In this document: piece by piece, positions 6,720-7,770 of the stretch
Layout: each line of letters opens with the position of its first letter
Position numbering within the stretch: the first letter of the stretch is position 1
Source: Syntrophaceae bacterium UBA4059
GTDB lineage: Bacteria; Desulfobacterota; Syntrophia; Syntrophales; Smithellaceae
Assembly: GCA_002382045.1 (NCBI GenBank)
Contig: DFZJ01000146.1
Location: 8,151 to 15,920 of the forward strand
Reading direction: 5' to 3'
DNA: 7,770 nt
Made by a program: the position numbers and the translations under genes
Notes under the pieces: generated by a model
Told to the model about the DNA's origin: nothing
Seen by the model: only the letters and a program-made list of their open reading frames with translations
Databases searched by the model: none

Positions 6720-7132
6720 TTCCCGTCATCTCCCTGTTCCAGATCAATAAAATCGGGCTTTTGACGATTGTTCCCATGGGGCTTGTTATGGGATGTGTTA
6801 ATGAAGCGATTGGCAATCCAACTGACCAGACTGATGATCAAAGTACCCAGAAAGGCGGAAAAGAAACCATCGACTTTAAATTCCGGAACAAAATGGGACA
6901 CGAGAAGCAGCATGAATGCGTTGATGACAAAAGCGAAAATACCCAGCGTCAGAACGGTCAACGGCAAGGTCAGAATCAGCAAGACAGGACGCAAAAAAGC
7001 ATTAATGATTCCCAGAATGGCGGCGGCGATAACGGCTGTCGACAAAGAATCCACGGAAATTCCGGGAACAATTTTGGATGCAATCAGGATGGCCACGGTA
7101 ATGACCAGCCAGCGCGTGATGAGAACCAGCAT
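6710..7132 (-). CDS. Small four-helix membrane protein, phage holin 4_2 / YvlD family
   Basis: This 140-residue protein has four predicted membrane helices at about 2-22, 31-56, 60-82 and 88-109, and a hydrophilic tail of about 30 residues (111-140). The central NAFLRPVLLILTLPLTVLTLG (44-64), followed by IFAFVINAF, is the signature of the PF04020 family, named phage holin family 4 or Mycobacterial 4 TMS. Despite the name, most chromosomal members such as Bacillus YvlD are not known to lyse cells, and no other phage genes are here. The function is unknown. I chose the ATG at 7132 because AAAGGA lies six bases upstream. An ATG nine codons earlier (7159) has no Shine-Dalgarno and would add a charged stretch that relatives lack. 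Its stop overlaps the mutS start by ten bases, and it follows the MipA-like gene after 29 bases. Confidence 0.85.
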   Translation of the reverse strand: MLVLITRWLVITVAILIASKIVPGISVDSLSTAVIAAAILGIINAFLRPVLLILTLPLTVLTLGIFAFVINAFMLLLVSHFVPEFKVDGFFSAFLGTLIISLVSWIANRFINTSHNKPHGNNRQKPDFIDLEQGDDGKWR

Positions 7133-7161
7133 GAATTTTCCTTTTTCAGCAAACTGCATAA

Positions 7162-7770
7162 TTATTGAAGATTTGATTCGTCAGCAACCGTTTTTTTCGA
7201 TTTCAAAAAGACCCAGGTAATGCTGAAACCGCCCATCCAGGACGTCTCTTTCTTAACCAGCGGGCTGTCCTCAAACGCGGCGCCCTTCAGATAATCAGCG
7301 CTGACAAAAGTGTTAAAGATAAATTGTCTGTATTTCTTACCCAGACCGACCGTCATCGTTGAACCGCTGTAACCGCCGCCCGGCGCATAAGCCGGACGTG
7401 ACACCGTGGCATATCCCGGTTCGACTTTGTAGAAATATTCATGGTAACCGCGATTGGCAATCATCGGCCCCGTGGAGACGCCCAAATACACACCCGTGCC
7501 GGGAATCACGTCGCCCTTCTCAAAATTCAGTCTGGGACTGAAAACAAAGCCCTCATGCCGCACGGAACTGAAATCCGTGGAAAAAACCGCTCGAACCGGC
7601 AGCGCCACGCTCAGACGATATTTGTTTTCCTTAGAGTCCAGAAGTTTGATACGAATCGCCGGGCCGAACTCAAAGGTAGCGTCCAGATCCGGCATACCTG
7701 CCCGCGCGTCATTGTCGCCGCTCCGCACCGGCACCGCACCGTATCCGCTCGCATCAAGCGTCACCCGGTC
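7162..7770 (-). CDS. MipA/OmpV family outer membrane protein (partial, C-terminal 202 residues)
   Basis: The reading frame is open to the right edge, so the N-terminus and signal peptide are missing. The visible part alternates polar and hydrophobic residues as in a beta-barrel. It carries MipA/OmpV family marks: RVTLDASGYGAVPVR, then DLDATFEFGPAIRIKL, a GVYLGVSTGP strand, and near the end the hallmark SADYLKGAAFEDSPLVKKETSWMGGFSITWVF. E. coli MipA is an outer membrane scaffold linking the lytic transglycosylase MltA to PBP1B. Other members are simply barrel proteins, so a murein-scaffold role here is only possible. The last strand is followed by about a dozen polar residues (KSKKTVADESNLQ), so the chain does not end on the terminal aromatic residue common in barrel proteins. 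It is the first visible gene of the minus-strand operon, and its promoter must lie to the right. Confidence 0.82.
   Translation of the reverse strand, partial: DRVTLDASGYGAVPVRSGDNDARAGMPDLDATFEFGPAIRIKLLDSKENKYRLSVALPVRAVFSTDFSSVRHEGFVFSPRLNFEKGDVIPGTGVYLGVSTGPMIANRGYHEYFYKVEPGYATVSRPAYAPGGGYSGSTMTVGLGKKYRQFIFNTFVSADYLKGAAFEDSPLVKKETSWMGGFSITWVFLKSKKTVADESNLQ

Noticed and set aside
6710..7132. Prophage remnant, suggested by the name 'phage holin'
   Set aside because: The family is widespread as chromosomal membrane proteins, and no lysin, integrase, structural gene or attachment repeat is near.
7133..7159. Upstream ATG at 7159 as start of the PF04020 protein
   Set aside because: No Shine-Dalgarno precedes it, while the ATG at 7132 has AAAGGA at good spacing and fits the usual family N-terminus.
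6761..7220. Two overlapping plus-strand frames of 135-150 codons opposite the holin-like gene
   Set aside because: The composition is odd (one is rich in Gln, Asn and Gly), and both are explained as antisense of a clear four-helix membrane protein.

Overview
The window looks like ordinary chromosome from a Gram-negative bacterium, most likely a deltaproteobacterium in the broad sense (Desulfobacterota, perhaps a Syntrophus-like lineage). A heat-shock sigma factor RpoH and a MipA/OmpV outer membrane protein point to a proteobacterium-like cell. A diadenylate cyclase with a pyruvate-kinase-C-like N-terminal region is unusual for gamma- or betaproteobacteria but fits deltaproteobacteria. The taxonomic call is inference. 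No RNA genes, mobile elements, CRISPR arrays or long repeats were seen, and coding density is very high: the longest gap is 137 bases.

Left part (1-2629): on the minus strand a PK_C-DAC diadenylate cyclase (CdaZ/DisA_N-like) is followed after 13 bases by clpB, the disaggregase, whose 3' part lies beyond the left edge. Divergent from this pair, across a compact 137-base region, is rpoH (plus strand, TTG start). That region holds one recognisable sigma-70-like promoter per direction, and their -35 boxes form the arms of an inverted repeat. A c-di-AMP synthase therefore sits between a heat-shock sigma factor and a heat-shock chaperone. This is the most interesting feature of the window.

Right part (3480-7770): four genes run on the minus strand, in transcription order a MipA/OmpV family outer membrane protein (5' end beyond the right edge), a small four-helix membrane protein of the phage-holin-4_2/YvlD family, mutS, and a membrane-anchored DUF218 (YdcF/SanA-like) protein. 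Spacing is tight (29 bases, a 10-base overlap, 15 bases), so they probably form one operon mixing envelope genes with mismatch repair. The operon converges on rpoH with only 4 bases between stop codons, and a candidate terminator for it may lie inside the 3' end of rpoH.

No wholly new system is evident. The points worth following are the cyclase-clpB-rpoH arrangement, the cyclase's altered RHR motif, and the symmetrical divergent promoter region.
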